DNA of 64,000 nt from Endozoicomonas sp965196975 (GCF_965196975.1 NZ_OZ239981.1:1054001-1118000); one strand, 5' to 3'. Shown: positions 35,638-46,415, numbered from the stretch's first letter. The notes: generated by a model from the letters alone, not told the origin. Made by a program: numbers and translations.

Positions 35638-37587
35638 ATGGAAGAGCATTTTAAGCTTATTGATAAGCCGACCTTTTTTGGTGCGGTTATTTTGTTGATC
35701 TCGGTAGTTATACCATTAGCACTGTTTCCAGAGGAGGGAGCTCACTGGATCGCTATAGCAAAAACATTCATGACCGATACGATGGGGGTTCTGTATCTGG
35801 CACTCGGTCTGGCCGCTGTACTTTTTATGACCTATGTAGTTTTTTCTGATATAGGTCAGATTAAACTGGGGGATGCGGATGAGAAGCCTGAATTCTCTAC
35901 GGCGTCCTGGGCAGCCATGCTGTTCTGCGGTGGTATTGGTGCCAGTATTCTTTACTGGGGAAGTATTGAGTGGGCATACTACTATCAGGCGCCACCCTTC
36001 CAGCTGGAACCAGGCAGTGAAGAAGCTGTTCGTTGGGCGGCAACCTACGGTATCTTCCACTGGGGACCCATCGCTTGGTGTATCTACATGATACCAGCGT
36101 TGCCTATTGCTTATTTCTTTCATGTACGTAAGAACCCGGTACTGAAAGTATCAGCAGCACTGATGCCGGTGCTTGGCGAAGCACGCAGCAATGGCCCGAT
36201 TGGTAAAGTGATTGATGTATTGTTTATCTTCGGTCTGCTGGGCGGAGCGGCAACAACCCTGGGGCTTGCTGCACCTCTGATTAACGAAGGATTAACCTAT
36301 CTGACCGGTATTCCATCCACTAATGCAACACAGATTGGTGTGCTGATGGTGTGTACGGCTCTGTTCGCTTATTCGTCATATAAGGGAATGGATGGTGGCA
36401 TCAAGCTGTTAAGTAATATCAACTTCTGGGGAGCTATTGGTCTGCTGGCCTTTATCTTTGTCTGTGGCCCAACCCTGTTTATGGTGGAAACTGGACTGGA
36501 TTCCATTGGCCGGATGATGTCCAACTTCTTTGTCATGGCAACCTGGGCAGAGCCTTTTGGCGGCTATGGCACATTTGAAGATACTCATTTCCCTCAGGAC
36601 TGGACTATTTTCTACTGGGCTTGGTGGCTGGTGTTTGCGCCCAGTATGGGGCTTTTTGTTGCTCGTATCTCCAAAGGTCGTACCATTAAGCAGATGGTAG
36701 CTGGAGCTATATTCTGCGGATCCTTTGGCTGTGCCGTTTATTTCATGGTTCTGGGTAACTTTGGCTTATCACTGCAGCTTTCTGGCCAGCTGGATGTTGT
36801 CAGTATTTTGAATGAGCAAGGCGCTACAACGGCGATCTTCAGTGTTCTGGAACAACTGCCATTCAGTTATCTGATTATCTCGCTGTTTACCGTGCTCTGT
36901 ATTATTTTTACTGCAACCACGTTTGACTCCATCTCCTTTATTCTGGCGTCAGTTGTGCAGAACAATGTGACTGAAGATCCTATGCGCTGGAATCGCCTTT
37001 TCTGGGCGTTCACATTGTCACTGATGCCGTCTGTGCTGATGTTTATGGGTGGTCTGGCCACATTGCAGACTGCGGCTATTGTCGGTGGTCTACCGCTGCT
37101 GGTGATTGCAGTAATGCTGATGATTTCTGCTGTGAAGGCCACCATGCTGGATATCTCCCGCCAGGAAGGCTATGAAGAGCCGACCATCAATATTGAAGAG
37201 CTGCCGGAAGTGGACCCATGGAGTCTGGAAGGTTCTGCACTGGCGCGCTTTGAACAGCTGAAGGATCAGGCGACAGAAGCGGTAAGTGCAGAGCGTCAGG
37301 CGCATGAAGAGCTGGCAGCACTGAAGAAGCAGATTCGTATGGAAGCCATGGCGCGTGGTGCAACGGGTTCTGACCTGGGAGATGCACCTGCGCATATGCT
37401 AGAGGAAGTTGAGCGACTGACCCAGGTTGCTATCGAGGCCAATGAGAAGAGACAGGCCGCTTCTGAGTTGGCTCAGCAGGCCCGTATGGAGTTCAATGAG
37501 CTGATGCGTCAGAAAGAGGAGGGGCAGCGTGAGCTGGAACGCCTTCAGGCGAAGGAAGAAATTCTGATGCGTATGGGTAAAGCCTGA
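35638..37587 (+). CDS. BCCT family transporter with C-terminal coiled coil
   Basis: This 649-residue inner-membrane carrier has twelve transmembrane segments and the BCCT motif IFYWAWWLVFAPSMGLFVAR. It differs from the BetT-like carrier in the window: the N-terminus is closer to CaiT/glycine-betaine carriers (FCGGIGASILYWGSIEWAYY), and the C-terminus ends in a long charged coiled coil (residues 555-649, AHEELAALKKQIRMEAM). Substrates of this subgroup include glycine betaine, carnitine and, in some marine bacteria, DMSP. The substrate is not decided by sequence. Own terminator follows. Confidence 0.9.
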   Translation: MEEHFKLIDKPTFFGAVILLISVVIPLALFPEEGAHWIAIAKTFMTDTMGVLYLALGLAAVLFMTYVVFSDIGQIKLGDADEKPEFSTASWAAMLFCGGIGASILYWGSIEWAYYYQAPPFQLEPGSEEAVRWAATYGIFHWGPIAWCIYMIPALPIAYFFHVRKNPVLKVSAALMPVLGEARSNGPIGKVIDVLFIFGLLGGAATTLGLAAPLINEGLTYLTGIPSTNATQIGVLMVCTALFAYSSYKGMDGGIKLLSNINFWGAIGLLAFIFVCGPTLFMVETGLDSIGRMMSNFFVMATWAEPFGGYGTFEDTHFPQDWTIFYWAWWLVFAPSMGLFVARISKGRTIKQMVAGAIFCGSFGCAVYFMVLGNFGLSLQLSGQLDVVSILNEQGATTAIFSVLEQLPFSYLIISLFTVLCIIFTATTFDSISFILASVVQNNVTEDPMRWNRLFWAFTLSLMPSVLMFMGGLATLQTAAIVGGLPLLVIAVMLMISAVKATMLDISRQEGYEEPTINIEELPEVDPWSLEGSALARFEQLKDQATEAVSAERQAHEELAALKKQIRMEAMARGATGSDLGDAPAHMLEEVERLTQVAIEANEKRQAASELAQQARMEFNELMRQKEEGQRELERLQAKEEILMRMGKA

Positions 37588-37621
37588 TTAAGACAAAATA
37601 GAGTAACCTGCTGATTTCAAG

Positions 37622-37658
37622 ACGCCCTCATTACGTTGTTATTGAGGGCGTTTTTTTT
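37622..37658 (+). terminator. Terminator of the second BCCT gene
   Basis: The stem ACGCCCTCA/TGAGGGCGT (37622-37630 and 37643-37651) is followed by a run of T residues. Confidence 0.92.
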
Positions 37659-37730
37659 ATCTGTTGCAGAGGTGTAAGACCTGTCAATCGTTATCAGCCT
37701 ATTAGAACTGGCAGGAGTTTTATTGTGAGC

Positions 37731-37896
37731 TTATACCAAGTCCACCTTCTAAACATAAACTGCGCAGCCATTTTGCACAGCCGGCTCTTCGTTGGAACTC
37801 CTCGCAATAGCCCCGCTATTACTCGTCATTCCGCCTTGCCCCGCCGTCCAAAATGGCTTGCTCGACATCATATTTAGAAGGCGGAATTGGTATTAA
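37731..37896. mobile_element. 166-bp palindromic MITE-like element
   Basis: Imperfect terminal inverted repeats TTATACCAAGTCCACCTTCT (37731) and, on the other strand, TTAATACCAATTCCGCCTTC (from 37896) bound a non-coding foldback. Inner segments GCCATTTTG / CAAAATGGC also pair. It has no ORF. The sequence pattern is that of a dispersed non-autonomous element; only one copy is in this window. Confidence 0.65.
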
Positions 37897-37954
37897 GTAT
37901 CAGATAGCCTGTTCGAAAGAGGTTTCGAAAGAGCGATTGTTCCCATTTAGGGGA

Positions 37955-37997
37955 TAAAAAAAAGACCGTTGCCAGTTTCTGGAAACGGTCTTTTTTG
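37955..37997 (-). terminator. Terminator of rapA
   Basis: AAAAAAAGACCGTT (from 37957) pairs with AAACGGTCTTTTTT (to 37996), with A and T tracts on both sides, so it can act on both strands. It lies just after the rapA stop. Confidence 0.9.
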
Positions 37998-38009
37998 AGA
38001 AGGAAAGTT

Positions 38010-40898
38010 TTAACCGGCAATCATAATCCGCAGAGCATCCAGTCGAAGCACTGCTTTTTGCAGTGCCTGATGACCCAGTGCAGCGCGGTTCTTCAGGTAT
38101 TCAATCTCTTCACCGCGGACGTTCGGGTTAACGACCTTAAGAGCCGCCAGTCGTTTGATTTCTTCCGTGACATCCGTCAGCAGATTCTGACAGGCCTGAT
38201 TAACGATGGGCTGTACCCGATCTTTTGCGTAGCCTTCCGCTTTATCCAGCATTGTCAGGAATGGTGCACGCTGGGCGTTAACCAGTTTTTTGGCAACACC
38301 ACGTTTCAACGGCTGAAGCTGGGCATTCAGAGTATCAAACGCAACTTTTTCAGACAGATCGTTGAATCCCGGGTCAATCAGACATCGAATCGGTGTGGCT
38401 GGCAGGTAACGATCCAGCTGCAGGGTGCGGTCTGCACTGGTTTCCACCACATAAATCGCTTCCAGTAACATAGTGCCAGGCTTCAGAGCTTTGTTTTTCA
38501 ACAAAGCAACGGAAGTATTACCCAGTTCGCTGGTCAGCACCATATCCATACCTTCGGAGACAATCGGATGCTCCCAGGTCAGGAAGTGCATATCTTCTCT
38601 GGATAGCGCCATGTCCCGGTCAAACGTGACGGTCATGCCATCATCAGGAAGGCCAGGAAAGGTCGTGATCATATGGCTGCCTGGGCGAATAACCAGGCAA
38701 TGTTTGGAATAGTCTTCCGCTTCAACACCAAAGCCTTCGAACAGCTTCTCCATAAACCGCTTGAGCTGTCTTGGCTGTTCCTGCTCTTCAATGTCGTTGA
38801 TCATATCTTCATTGGAGATCAGGCCACGGGAGTTCAGCTCCAGCAGTCGGTCCCTGCCTTTATGCAGATGTTCCATCTGTTGCTGGTTCAGCTGAGAAGC
38901 CTGGTTCAACAAGGTGTCCATGGCTTCTGTGGAGGTTTGACAGCCGGGTTGCAGATAAGGCACCAGCTCTTCACCCAGTTGCATTTGAACCATACTGCCA
39001 GCAGGGCAGGTATCGGCAAAGGCGTTCAGTCCCTGATCATACCAGTGGAACAGAGCCTCCTGGCCTGTGCCAAGCAGATAGGGGACGTGAATCTTGATGG
39101 CTTCAGTCTGGCCGATACGATCCAGTCGTCCAATACGTTGTTCCAGCAGGTCGGGATGTTCAGGCAGGTCGAAAAGCACAAGATGATGAGCAAACTGGAA
39201 GTTACGACCTTCACTGCCAATTTCAGAACAAACCAGAACCTGAGCGCCATGCTCCTCTTCGGCGAAATAGGCAGCAGCACGATCCCGCTCAATAATGCTC
39301 ATGTTTTCGTGGAAAACGGCTGCCGGGATGCCGGAAAGTATGCGCAGGGCATTTTCCAGATCCAGTGCAGTATTTGCATTGGCACAGATAACCAGTACTT
39401 TCTCTTTCTTAAGTAGCTTGAGCAGGTTCATCAACCAGTCTACCCGGGGGTCGACTTTCCACCATGGATCCATATCGTCCACACGGATCTGTGCCTGATA
39501 GGCCAGTTCCGGATAGAGGTTATGTCGGTAGTTGGATTCTTCTTCCAGGGCGATTTCGTAGAGTTCAGGAAGCACCTGAGGGTAGCCCTGAACAGCACGA
39601 CCTGAGAATCCACCAACAGCAGCCCGGGTATTTCGAAACATGACGCGGCCGGTGCCATGACGATCCAGCAGGCGGCGCAGCAGCTGTGTACGGGCTGTGC
39701 TTCGTGCCTCTTCGTCGTCCTGATCAGGCTCTTTATCCAGGGCATCAATCAGGGGCTTGCTGTCTTCTCCCAGGAAGCTGATCAGGTGATCCCTTGCCTG
39801 GGCCGGAAGCGCCTGATTTTCATTGCCAAGCAGTTCCTGCACGGCTTCGGCGACTGGCTCATAACGGCTCTCTTCCGCTTCAAAGGCGGCAAGATCATGA
39901 AAGCGGTCTGGGTCCAGCAGGCGTAAATGGGCAAAGTGGCTCTTGGCACCCATCTGTTCAGGTGTTGCGGTCAGCAGCAGTAGTCCCGGAATCTGTTGGG
40001 ACAGCGCTTCAACACACTGGTATTCAGTATTGGTTTCTTCTTCAGACCAGATCAGGTGGTGGGCTTCATCCACAATCAGCAAGTCAAAGTCCGCTTCCAG
40101 AGCCTGTTTACGACGCCCTTCGTCCTGGCAGAGAAAGCCGATGCTGCAGATAATCAGCTGCTCGGTATTAAACGGATTTTCATCCGGAGACTGACGGCAG
40201 CGCTCTTCGTCAAAGACACTGAAACGCAAGTTGAAACGGCGCAGCATCTCGACCAGCCATTGATGGACCAGGCTTTCCGGCAACAGAATAAGTACCCGGC
40301 TGGCGCGGCCGGTAATCAACTGTTGATGCAGGATCAGACCTGCTTCAATGGTCTTACCCATGCCAACTTCATCAGCCAGCATGACTCGCGGTGCATGGCG
40401 CTGGGAAACCTCTCGGGCAATATGCAGCTGATGAGGAATCAGGCTGGTGCGAGGGCCAATCAGGCCGCGCATGGGTGACTTGCGCAGGCCGTAGTTATAC
40501 TGGAGCGTTTTGTAGCGCAGGGTAAAGTTGCTGTTCTGGTCAATCTGGCCCGCCAGTAAACGATCCTGTGGCTTATTAAAGCGAATATGGTTGCCCAGCT
40601 CCGCTTCCGGCAGCTGACGTGTCTCCCCGTCAGGCAGGGTTCCGCAGTAGGTCAGCAGGCCATTTTTCTCAACCACCTCGGTGACCAGTATGGTCCAGCC
40701 CTCGTGGCTTTCGACACGATCTCCGGGGTTGAACTCAACACGGGTCAGAGGGCAGTTGTTTATGGAGTAAAGCCGGGTTTCCCCGGTTGCAGGAAACAGC
40801 AGGGTGACCATGCGACTGTCAAAGGTGAGCACTGTGCCCAGTCCCTGCTCGGTCTCAGTATCACTAATCCAGCGTTGTCCAGAAACGAAACTCGTCAT
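38010..40898 (-). CDS. rapA: RNA polymerase-associated ATPase RapA
   Basis: This 962-residue Swi2/Snf2-type ATPase binds RNA polymerase and recycles it. Visible motifs are the N-terminal Tudor-like RNAP-binding domains (residues 1-110), Walker A DEVGMGKTIEAG, DEAH box VDEAHHL and helicase motif VI QRIGRLDRIGQ. The length (968 in E. coli) and C-terminal domain are normal. Single-gene unit with its own terminator. Confidence 0.97.
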   Translation of the reverse strand: MTSFVSGQRWISDTETEQGLGTVLTFDSRMVTLLFPATGETRLYSINNCPLTRVEFNPGDRVESHEGWTILVTEVVEKNGLLTYCGTLPDGETRQLPEAELGNHIRFNKPQDRLLAGQIDQNSNFTLRYKTLQYNYGLRKSPMRGLIGPRTSLIPHQLHIAREVSQRHAPRVMLADEVGMGKTIEAGLILHQQLITGRASRVLILLPESLVHQWLVEMLRRFNLRFSVFDEERCRQSPDENPFNTEQLIICSIGFLCQDEGRRKQALEADFDLLIVDEAHHLIWSEEETNTEYQCVEALSQQIPGLLLLTATPEQMGAKSHFAHLRLLDPDRFHDLAAFEAEESRYEPVAEAVQELLGNENQALPAQARDHLISFLGEDSKPLIDALDKEPDQDDEEARSTARTQLLRRLLDRHGTGRVMFRNTRAAVGGFSGRAVQGYPQVLPELYEIALEEESNYRHNLYPELAYQAQIRVDDMDPWWKVDPRVDWLMNLLKLLKKEKVLVICANANTALDLENALRILSGIPAAVFHENMSIIERDRAAAYFAEEEHGAQVLVCSEIGSEGRNFQFAHHLVLFDLPEHPDLLEQRIGRLDRIGQTEAIKIHVPYLLGTGQEALFHWYDQGLNAFADTCPAGSMVQMQLGEELVPYLQPGCQTSTEAMDTLLNQASQLNQQQMEHLHKGRDRLLELNSRGLISNEDMINDIEEQEQPRQLKRFMEKLFEGFGVEAEDYSKHCLVIRPGSHMITTFPGLPDDGMTVTFDRDMALSREDMHFLTWEHPIVSEGMDMVLTSELGNTSVALLKNKALKPGTMLLEAIYVVETSADRTLQLDRYLPATPIRCLIDPGFNDLSEKVAFDTLNAQLQPLKRGVAKKLVNAQRAPFLTMLDKAEGYAKDRVQPIVNQACQNLLTDVTEEIKRLAALKVVNPNVRGEEIEYLKNRAALGHQALQKAVLRLDALRIMIAG

Positions 40899-41301
40899 AT
40901 TTGACTACTAACCTTGCCTGACTGACAGCCTGCTATTATACGATACCGTCAGAGCGGTGCGTAGGTCGGAGATGGACCGGCAGGCTGTATTTTGAAAATG
41001 GTTTACGGTGAGGACACCTCTGTTATCAAACAGAAGGTTCTCAGGCTACTCGGGCCATCTCAATCATACGCTTCCCTGCAGTGTTTTGCCTGAAGATTAT
41101 GACCGATGTGCCAAAAAGCGCGCTATATTAGCGGAATCTTCTTAAATTGCACTACGGGGATGACCGAAATGCAGAGTGCCACGATGATTATAGACGGGAG
41201 TTTGCCTTGTATTTGCTTAGCTTTTGGATAATAAGGCTTTCTGGTTGAAGTTCTGCCCGGGTACTGCATATAGCCCTTGCAGAAACCATACTGAATGAGC
41301 T
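40899..41301. other. Intergenic stretch between rapA and the outer-membrane barrel gene
   Basis: About 400 bases with no ORF of note. It should carry the rapA promoter on its left side. I see no repeat, hairpin or RNA element worth naming. Confidence 0.5.
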
Positions 41302-42045
41302 TCAGAAATGGTAGCGAAGTCCCATCAATACATTGGAGGACTCAAGTTTACCTTTGAAGGACTCATCACCGGTAGCTGGAAGGTTCTTCAACTCCCAGTT
41401 CCCAAGGTTTCTATGCTCTACACCAAGATCCAAGGCAAGATGTTTGCTGAAACTATAAGAGAGGCCTATACCGACAGTCCATGCCATTTCGTTATTCGTG
41501 TTGTCATCCCACTTCTCATTCCAGTTAGGGTTTGCTGAGAAGGTCTGGACGCCGGATGCTTTGTTACGGGTGTAACCAAGGCCTGCCATGAAATAAGGGG
41601 AAACAGCTTTGTTGATCGGCATATCATAATAGGCTTTAAGTAGATAGGCTTCTGATTGTATGGAAATGTTGTTAAAGCCCGTACCAGCAACAACATCACC
41701 TGTAAAGGTGTTGGTGCCAATGGTTAGATCAATCTGAAAATCGTTTTTTCGCTGTGAAGATCCTTCCAGTTCCAAGCGGAAGTTACTATTTATGACCAGA
41801 CCAAAGCCCAAAGTTGCTAAAGTAGCGCTATTGCTGTTGCTCTCTTTGACTATACCCAGGCTTCCATTGGTTGCTGATGTGCCCCAGTCTGGGGTTCCGA
41901 ATGGAATCAGCGGGTTGGTTGCTTCAGTATCTTTGATCTCTGTATAAGCTGCTCCCCCGCGGGCAAAAGCGTAGATATCCATTGCATGGCTGGTGGCCGG
42001 TATAGCAAGGACCAGGCTGCCAAGTATTGCGTTAAGCGTTTTCAT
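41302..42045 (-). CDS. Outer-membrane beta-barrel protein
   Basis: This 247-residue protein has a signal peptide (LGSLVLAIPATSHA, cleavage after about residue 21). The mature part has amphipathic strands typical of an eight-stranded barrel (FRLELEGSSQRKNDF, YLLKAYYDMPI, PYFMAGLGYTRNKA) and ends in RYHF, with the terminal Phe used by BamA. It resembles OmpA-type/porin OMP_b-brl proteins. Function is unknown; often such proteins are adhesion or stress-related. Monocistronic. Confidence 0.85.
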   Translation of the reverse strand: MKTLNAILGSLVLAIPATSHAMDIYAFARGGAAYTEIKDTEATNPLIPFGTPDWGTSATNGSLGIVKESNSNSATLATLGFGLVINSNFRLELEGSSQRKNDFQIDLTIGTNTFTGDVVAGTGFNNISIQSEAYLLKAYYDMPINKAVSPYFMAGLGYTRNKASGVQTFSANPNWNEKWDDNTNNEMAWTVGIGLSYSFSKHLALDLGVEHRNLGNWELKNLPATGDESFKGKLESSNVLMGLRYHF

Positions 42046-42224
42046 TTTTTACCGTTCCATGGTTAGAGTGTCTTTTTTAAAAGCGATAACAGCCAGCTTT
42101 TTAAAAAGGATAGCCAAAAAGTCACAGGTAATGACTGACTGACAACATAATGCCTTCCCTGGCTATGTTGAATCCTGCTCAATGATTATTGAGAAATAAT
42201 TGGCTAATTAGGAACGCTACTAAG

Positions 42225-42776
42225 TTATCCTGCCAGCAGCATTCTCAGCCAGACTCCAGGTGGTGTCGTGATCCCGGTAGTTGAAGACACGACCTTGCCA
42301 TTCTTTACGATGACCAGAGTCGGTGTCGCACTGACTCCCCATTGCCGTGCAATACTCCCTTTACTGTCATTCACCACTGGAAAATCATACCCATGGTGTT
42401 TCAGGTACCCGGCTAACCGAGTATTTTCTCCTGAAGAGAGGGCTACGGAGACCACCGGATAATCACCGTTCATCCAGTTAACCGTGGGTGAAACAAAGCG
42501 ACAGATAGAACACCAGGTGGCCCAGAAGTAGATCAGCACCGGTTGTTCATGACTGAGGGCCTTTACATCCATATTTTCTCCCTGAATGGTGGTGACCACC
42601 ATGTCTGGCGTGGCTCCATCCGGCAGGGACTGACCACGCCAGAGATCAACGGCAACGCTGACAATGGTAAAGATTACGACCATGAACAGGGCTTCACGCA
42701 GCCAGCGTTTAAGCCGGCCCGTCTTTTCTACTGGCTTTTGGGTAGTTTCGCCTTTCTCAGTATTTCCCTGTTTCAT
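42225..42776 (-). CDS. scsD: Membrane-anchored thioredoxin-fold protein, ScsD-like
   Basis: The product is 183 residues with a single N-terminal anchor (ALFMVVIFTIVSVAVDL) and a periplasmic thioredoxin domain with the active site WCSIC and cis-Pro loop VSATPTLVI. Start overlaps the scsB stop by 4 bases, so they are translationally coupled. In ScsABCD systems, ScsD accepts electrons from ScsB and protects against copper or reactive species. The assignment to ScsD is by order and size; it could be DsbE/TlpA-like. Confidence 0.8.
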   Translation of the reverse strand: MKQGNTEKGETTQKPVEKTGRLKRWLREALFMVVIFTIVSVAVDLWRGQSLPDGATPDMVVTTIQGENMDVKALSHEQPVLIYFWATWCSICRFVSPTVNWMNGDYPVVSVALSSGENTRLAGYLKHHGYDFPVVNDSKGSIARQWGVSATPTLVIVKNGKVVSSTTGITTPPGVWLRMLLAG

Positions 42777-44816
42777 TGCGCACTCCCTCTGGCCTGTTCA
42801 ATCGCCTTAATTACTGCCTCACTGGAAAGAATAACCGGCAGCTCAATACCTTCTGGGGCTCCCGGGCCATAAACGATATTAAAGGGCACACCGAAGCGGT
42901 CATAGGACTGCAGAAATTCCGTTACGTATTCTGAAGGACGGGTCCAGTCTCCCTGCATGGCTATCAGATCATCAGATTGTAGCTGTGAATACACTGGTTC
43001 CCTCTGGAGCACTCCGACTTTGTTAGCTTTACAAGTGATGCACCAGTCAGCAGTAATATCGACAATTACGGTGTTCCCTTGCTGAACTGCTGTCGCTATG
43101 GACTCTGTTTCCAAGGGCTGCCAGTTAATCTCTGCCGTAGAGGATGTAGACAGGCGACCACTGTTGAAGCTGAATAGCAAGCCGGCTGTGGAGGCAAAGC
43201 ATAAAAAGGCCAGTGTTATGGCAACAGATCGGCTGCCTTTTATGTGTCCAAGCTGCCAGAGCAGTGCGCTTATAAAGATGATACCGATGACCAGCGTTAC
43301 TGGGGTGCCAATGAAGTTTGTCATCAGGCTAAGCAGCCATAGGCTCGTGGCCAGCATCATCAAGCCAAACAGGCTTTTTACGGTATTCATCCAGCGGCCC
43401 GGTTTGGGCAGCACGCTGGCCAGCTGCGGAAAACCGGCGATCAGTAACCAGGGAGTGGCCATACCAATGGCAAGAGCGGTGAAGACCAGAAATAGCACCA
43501 GATAGTCGGCTCCCAGGGCAAAGGCAACGGCGGTGCCCAGGAAAGGTGCGCTACAGGGGGTGGCCAGCAGGGTGGCAAACATACCTTGAACAAAATGGCC
43601 TGAATAGGAGCTGTCACCACGGGTGGCGACCCAGGTAGTCGTATTGCTGGATAGCCTGATTTCAAAGAGCCCCATCATATTGGCGGCAAACAGAGCGGTC
43701 ACAAGAGCCATCATGCCGATAAACCAGGGGCTCTGGAATTGAACCCCCCAGCCAAGAGCCTGTCCTGAAAGCTTCAGGGCGATAAGAAACAGCGCAAGCA
43801 ACCAGAATGACACGACAATTCCGCCGGCAGACGCCATAAACTGGTGGCGAATCTGCCGTTTCTCCAGCCCCTGGGCAGCCATCACGCTACTTAATTTCAT
43901 GCCCAGTACAGGGAGTACACAGGGCATGATGTTGAGGATTAATCCCCCGAGCAGGGCAATAATAATAATGGTCAACAGCCCTTTATCTTGATGCCCTTTG
44001 AGAGGCTCATTTCCCAGTGTTGTCTGCAGCTCTGTGGCCAGATTCTGGTCAGTTATTACCAGAGGCAGGGCTCTATTGTGCAAATCAATGGGCTCAAGCC
44101 AGTTGGTCACTTTGAACGAGGCAGTGATTGTGTCTCCGTTTACCTGGATATTCGGAGTGTCAAAGATGAAGTTTTTCAGCTCATCGTTACTGCCATCTAC
44201 GAATACGTCCGGATTTTTCCAGCCCTGTGGTCTGCTTATCTGGAAGATGGCGGTTTCTTTTGCCTGATCCCAGAAGGCACCCATCACTTCAACCGTATTT
44301 GATGGCTTGGGAACCTGACTGATTCCCTGGCTGTACAAATGCAATGCCTGCTCAGAGAGATCAAGCTGGTCAGGCTGGAAAGTCAGGCTCAGCTCATAGT
44401 CGTTAAGCACACAGATATTGGTGCATGAGGGCATGGTCAGTGTGCCAAGAAACCAGACCGGGTCCTGCATGTTGTCAAGATAAAGTGTCAGTGGGAAAAC
44501 AACCCGCTCTTTATACCCCAGGGTTTCCACGCCTAGGAACTCATAACGGCCCGGGACAGGCCAGTGCCACTCTACCCCGGTCAGGTTTTCGGATTGACTC
44601 CAGTCCAAAGTGGGAGCCACACCGCCTTCACCAGGCGAGCGCCAATAGGTTTTCCAGTCGCCATCAAGCTGAACCTCAAGCAGACCTTCGACAGTTTTGG
44701 CTTGAAGGTCGGTTTCTCCGGTCAACATGAGACGAACCGAAAGCGGTGGGTGTTTTGGATCGGTTAACCAGCCAGTGCTGACTTCACTGGCGGAGGCCAT
44801 AAACGGTAAAAATGAG

Positions 44817-46415
44817 GTAACTATTCAGCACCCAGCAAAGGCGTATTGTTGTAATTTCGAACCGCTTTAAGAAGCGCCTGAAATATGTTCAACCCCTGCT
44901 TTTTAGCAGATGATAAATAGCTTCGGATTCGGGTAAACATGGTACCTCCGTCTTCGCTTCTGAAGCAGCCTGAGATCTTCTGCTTAAGTTTGGCCATCCT
45001 GGCATCACGTTCACTGCCATTGTTATCGAAGGGAATTGAAAAGTCCGACATGAAGCGCAACGTTTCAACCTTAAACTCAATAAGCCTTTTGAACAGGTTG
45101 TAGGCCTTGGTATTCCTGACCTTCTTACGTCCAAGCACCTGTCGTTGTTTTTCCATATAAGCGGTTTCCTTCGTGAGAGCCCTTTGAAGGATTTGGTCGT
45201 ATATCGTCTCAATGCGAAGCTGTATTGCACCAGGCATTTGAGTCAGACCGGCTGCTTTGTATTTCTTGCAGAAGTGCCAGGAGAGCGTAAGCAATTTCAT
45301 CAGCCGCAGAGCCAGCTTATTCGCATCCCTATCGACAACTCCCTGAAGCTCTCTCAGATGATGGGCATTACAAAGCACATGCACTGCCGCATAGGCAAAG
45401 TAGGACTTCCAATGATCGTGAACCAGAATGCCTGCAAAAGTCAGCAGGATGCCCATTGCATCCATTGCTTCACAACCTCGCCTTTCTGAGAGGTAGTAAA
45501 GCGTCCATTGGTCATCTCGCATAATGTGTAACCACCACAGTGAACCGTCAACCCGCATGCCAGTTTCATCCGCTCCTGCAACCGGACTTTCTTGTAAAGC
45601 ATCGCGGATACTCTGCTCAGTAGAGGCCAGGTTCTCATGGGTATAGGCAACAAAATTGGCAACAGAGCCTGCGCTGACACTCATGCAATAAATAGTATTG
45701 AAATACTCAGACACCCGGTGATATGGGATGAAGTGATACTGGTTTAAATGAACAGCCATTGCCTGAGTCACTTCTCCGTATTGAGCAGCGGCTTTCACTC
45801 CTTGGGGAAACTCAGCGGTGTTCCGTTTACCACAAGGACATACTTTAACGTCTGCCCAGTACGCGGTAACTTCAAATTCTCCGGGTCTACCTGGATCAAA
45901 AACCTGTCGCTCAATGTATTTGGTGGGTTTAATATCGATAAGCGAAGACTGGCAACAGCAACATTTTTCAACCTTCAGATGCCTGACATAATCGGGTAAG
46001 GCGACACGTCTCAAACAAGAGCCTTGATGACCTTTCTGGCCACCTGGTTTATTGCCTGAAGATGGTCTAAGGCTTTTGGGGTTCGGTGTTTCCTGTGAGG
46101 AGCAGGGGGCTTCTTTGGAAGATGTATCACCTTTATCACTCCCTTTTTTACTGGGCTTTTGATAACCATCTGACGATGGTGGCTTACTACTGTTTTGACT
46201 GTTTTTATTAACCCTTTCTTCCAGTTCGCTGCAACGTTCCCGTAAAAGCGCATTCTCGGTCCGAAGCTCTTCATTCTCTTTAAGGAGAGCTTCGGTAAAC
46301 GGAGTAGCTGGGAAGTCTGGTTCCATACTGGAGATTTGTTAGAAAAATTGAGTATAAGATGATGGTCGAAAAATCAGAAAATTCCAGATTTATATGAAGG
46401 GTGCTGAATAGTTAC
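44817..46415 (-). mobile_element. Short IS66-family insertion sequence (1599 bp)
   Basis: Perfect 17-bp inverted repeats GTAACTATTCAGCACCC (44817-44833 and 46399-46415) are flanked by an 8-bp direct repeat AAAATGAG (44809-44816 and 46416-46423). Only the tnpC-like gene is present, with no tnpA or tnpB, as in the ISBst12 subgroup. The insertion splits the signal-peptide coding part of scsB. Confidence 0.93.
44821..46326 (-). CDS. IS66-family transposase (TnpC type)
   Basis: The product is 501 residues. It has an N-terminal leucine-zipper-like coiled coil (EALLKENEELRTENALLRER), a zinc-finger-like region (KCCCCQSS), the central DDE domain (VAGADETGMRVDG, LVHDHWKSYF) and the C-terminal NNGSERDARMAKLKQKISG with the catalytic Glu. 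The frame is intact. Flanked by the IS inverted repeats. Confidence 0.92.
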   Translation of the reverse strand: MEPDFPATPFTEALLKENEELRTENALLRERCSELEERVNKNSQNSSKPPSSDGYQKPSKKGSDKGDTSSKEAPCSSQETPNPKSLRPSSGNKPGGQKGHQGSCLRRVALPDYVRHLKVEKCCCCQSSLIDIKPTKYIERQVFDPGRPGEFEVTAYWADVKVCPCGKRNTAEFPQGVKAAAQYGEVTQAMAVHLNQYHFIPYHRVSEYFNTIYCMSVSAGSVANFVAYTHENLASTEQSIRDALQESPVAGADETGMRVDGSLWWLHIMRDDQWTLYYLSERRGCEAMDAMGILLTFAGILVHDHWKSYFAYAAVHVLCNAHHLRELQGVVDRDANKLALRLMKLLTLSWHFCKKYKAAGLTQMPGAIQLRIETIYDQILQRALTKETAYMEKQRQVLGRKKVRNTKAYNLFKRLIEFKVETLRFMSDFSIPFDNNGSERDARMAKLKQKISGCFRSEDGGTMFTRIRSYLSSAKKQGLNIFQALLKAVRNYNNTPLLGAE

